A stretch of DNA of 64,000 nucleotides from Lentzea albida (GTDB taxonomy: Bacteria; Actinomycetota; Actinomycetes; Mycobacteriales; Pseudonocardiaceae). Where the stretch lies: assembly GCF_900111005.1 (NCBI RefSeq), contig NZ_FOFV01000017.1:62001-126000 (forward strand). The letters run 5' to 3'. The number at the start of each line of letters is the position of its first letter. Within the stretch, counting starts at the first letter, position 1. Position numbers and translations under genes: made by a program. Below are positions 53,838 to 64,000 of the stretch, piece by piece. Under the pieces are notes generated by a model. That model was not told where the DNA came from. It searched no databases and was given only the letters and a program-made list of their open reading frames with translations.

Positions 53838-64000
<10,163 letters not shown>

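Overview
The window is part of a very large modular type I polyketide synthase (PKS) locus from a high-GC actinomycete. Base composition, codon bias and cis-AT modules with coiled-coil docking helices all fit an actinomycete. A Pseudonocardiales host is a guess, not a proof. Every gene lies on the minus strand, so the assembly line reads from right (64000) to left (1). Both ends are cut: the rightmost PKS lacks most of its first KS, and the leftmost gene lacks its C-terminus. Coding density is near total. The longest gaps are 110 bp (53728-53837) and 106 bp (3644-3749), and each holds a strong inverted repeat. There is no gene-free stretch above 300 bp, and I saw no RNA genes, insertion sequences or CRISPR arrays.

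Assembly line in transcription order (names local to this annotation). PKS-A (53838->64000): [KS]-AT-DH-KR-ACP, then KS-AT-DH-ER-KR-ACP. PKS-B (48319-53727): KS-AT-DH-KR-ACP. PKS-C (43871-48319): KS-AT-KR-ACP. PKS-D (21699-43847, 7382 aa): four modules, DH-ER-KR, DH-KR, DH-KR, and DH-(degenerate ER)-KR. PKS-E (15286-21633): KS-AT-DH-ER-KR-ACP. PKS-F (6520-15255): KS-AT-KR-ACP, then KS-(dead AT)-KR-carrier. PKS-G (3750-6512): a catalytically dead KS fused to an intact-looking AT, with no ACP and no thioesterase domain. The window therefore holds ten carrier-bearing modules plus a stand-alone KS-AT.

Left of the PKS genes is a four-gene cassette in the order 3-hydroxyacyl-CoA dehydrogenase, small ACP, acyl-CoA dehydrogenase, FkbH-like glyceryl transferase. 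This is the hydroxymalonyl/methoxymalonyl-ACP set, followed by the start of a type II thioesterase. The O-methyltransferase needed for methoxymalonyl is not in view. Most ATs carry malonyl-type motifs (GHSIGE...HAFHS). Two do not (QASHS in PKS-B, HACHS in PKS-E) and are candidates for a substituted extender unit.

The most unusual part is the end of the line. The last carrier-bearing module (C-terminal half of PKS-F) has an AT that lost its active serine and about 100 residues. It has an NRPS-like carrier (DLGGTSL) and a KS of a different lineage. The next protein, PKS-G, supplies an AT but has a KS lacking the catalytic Cys and His. The two proteins look complementary, as if the terminal module were split or served by an AT acting in trans. 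No integrated thioesterase is visible, so product release is unexplained within this window.
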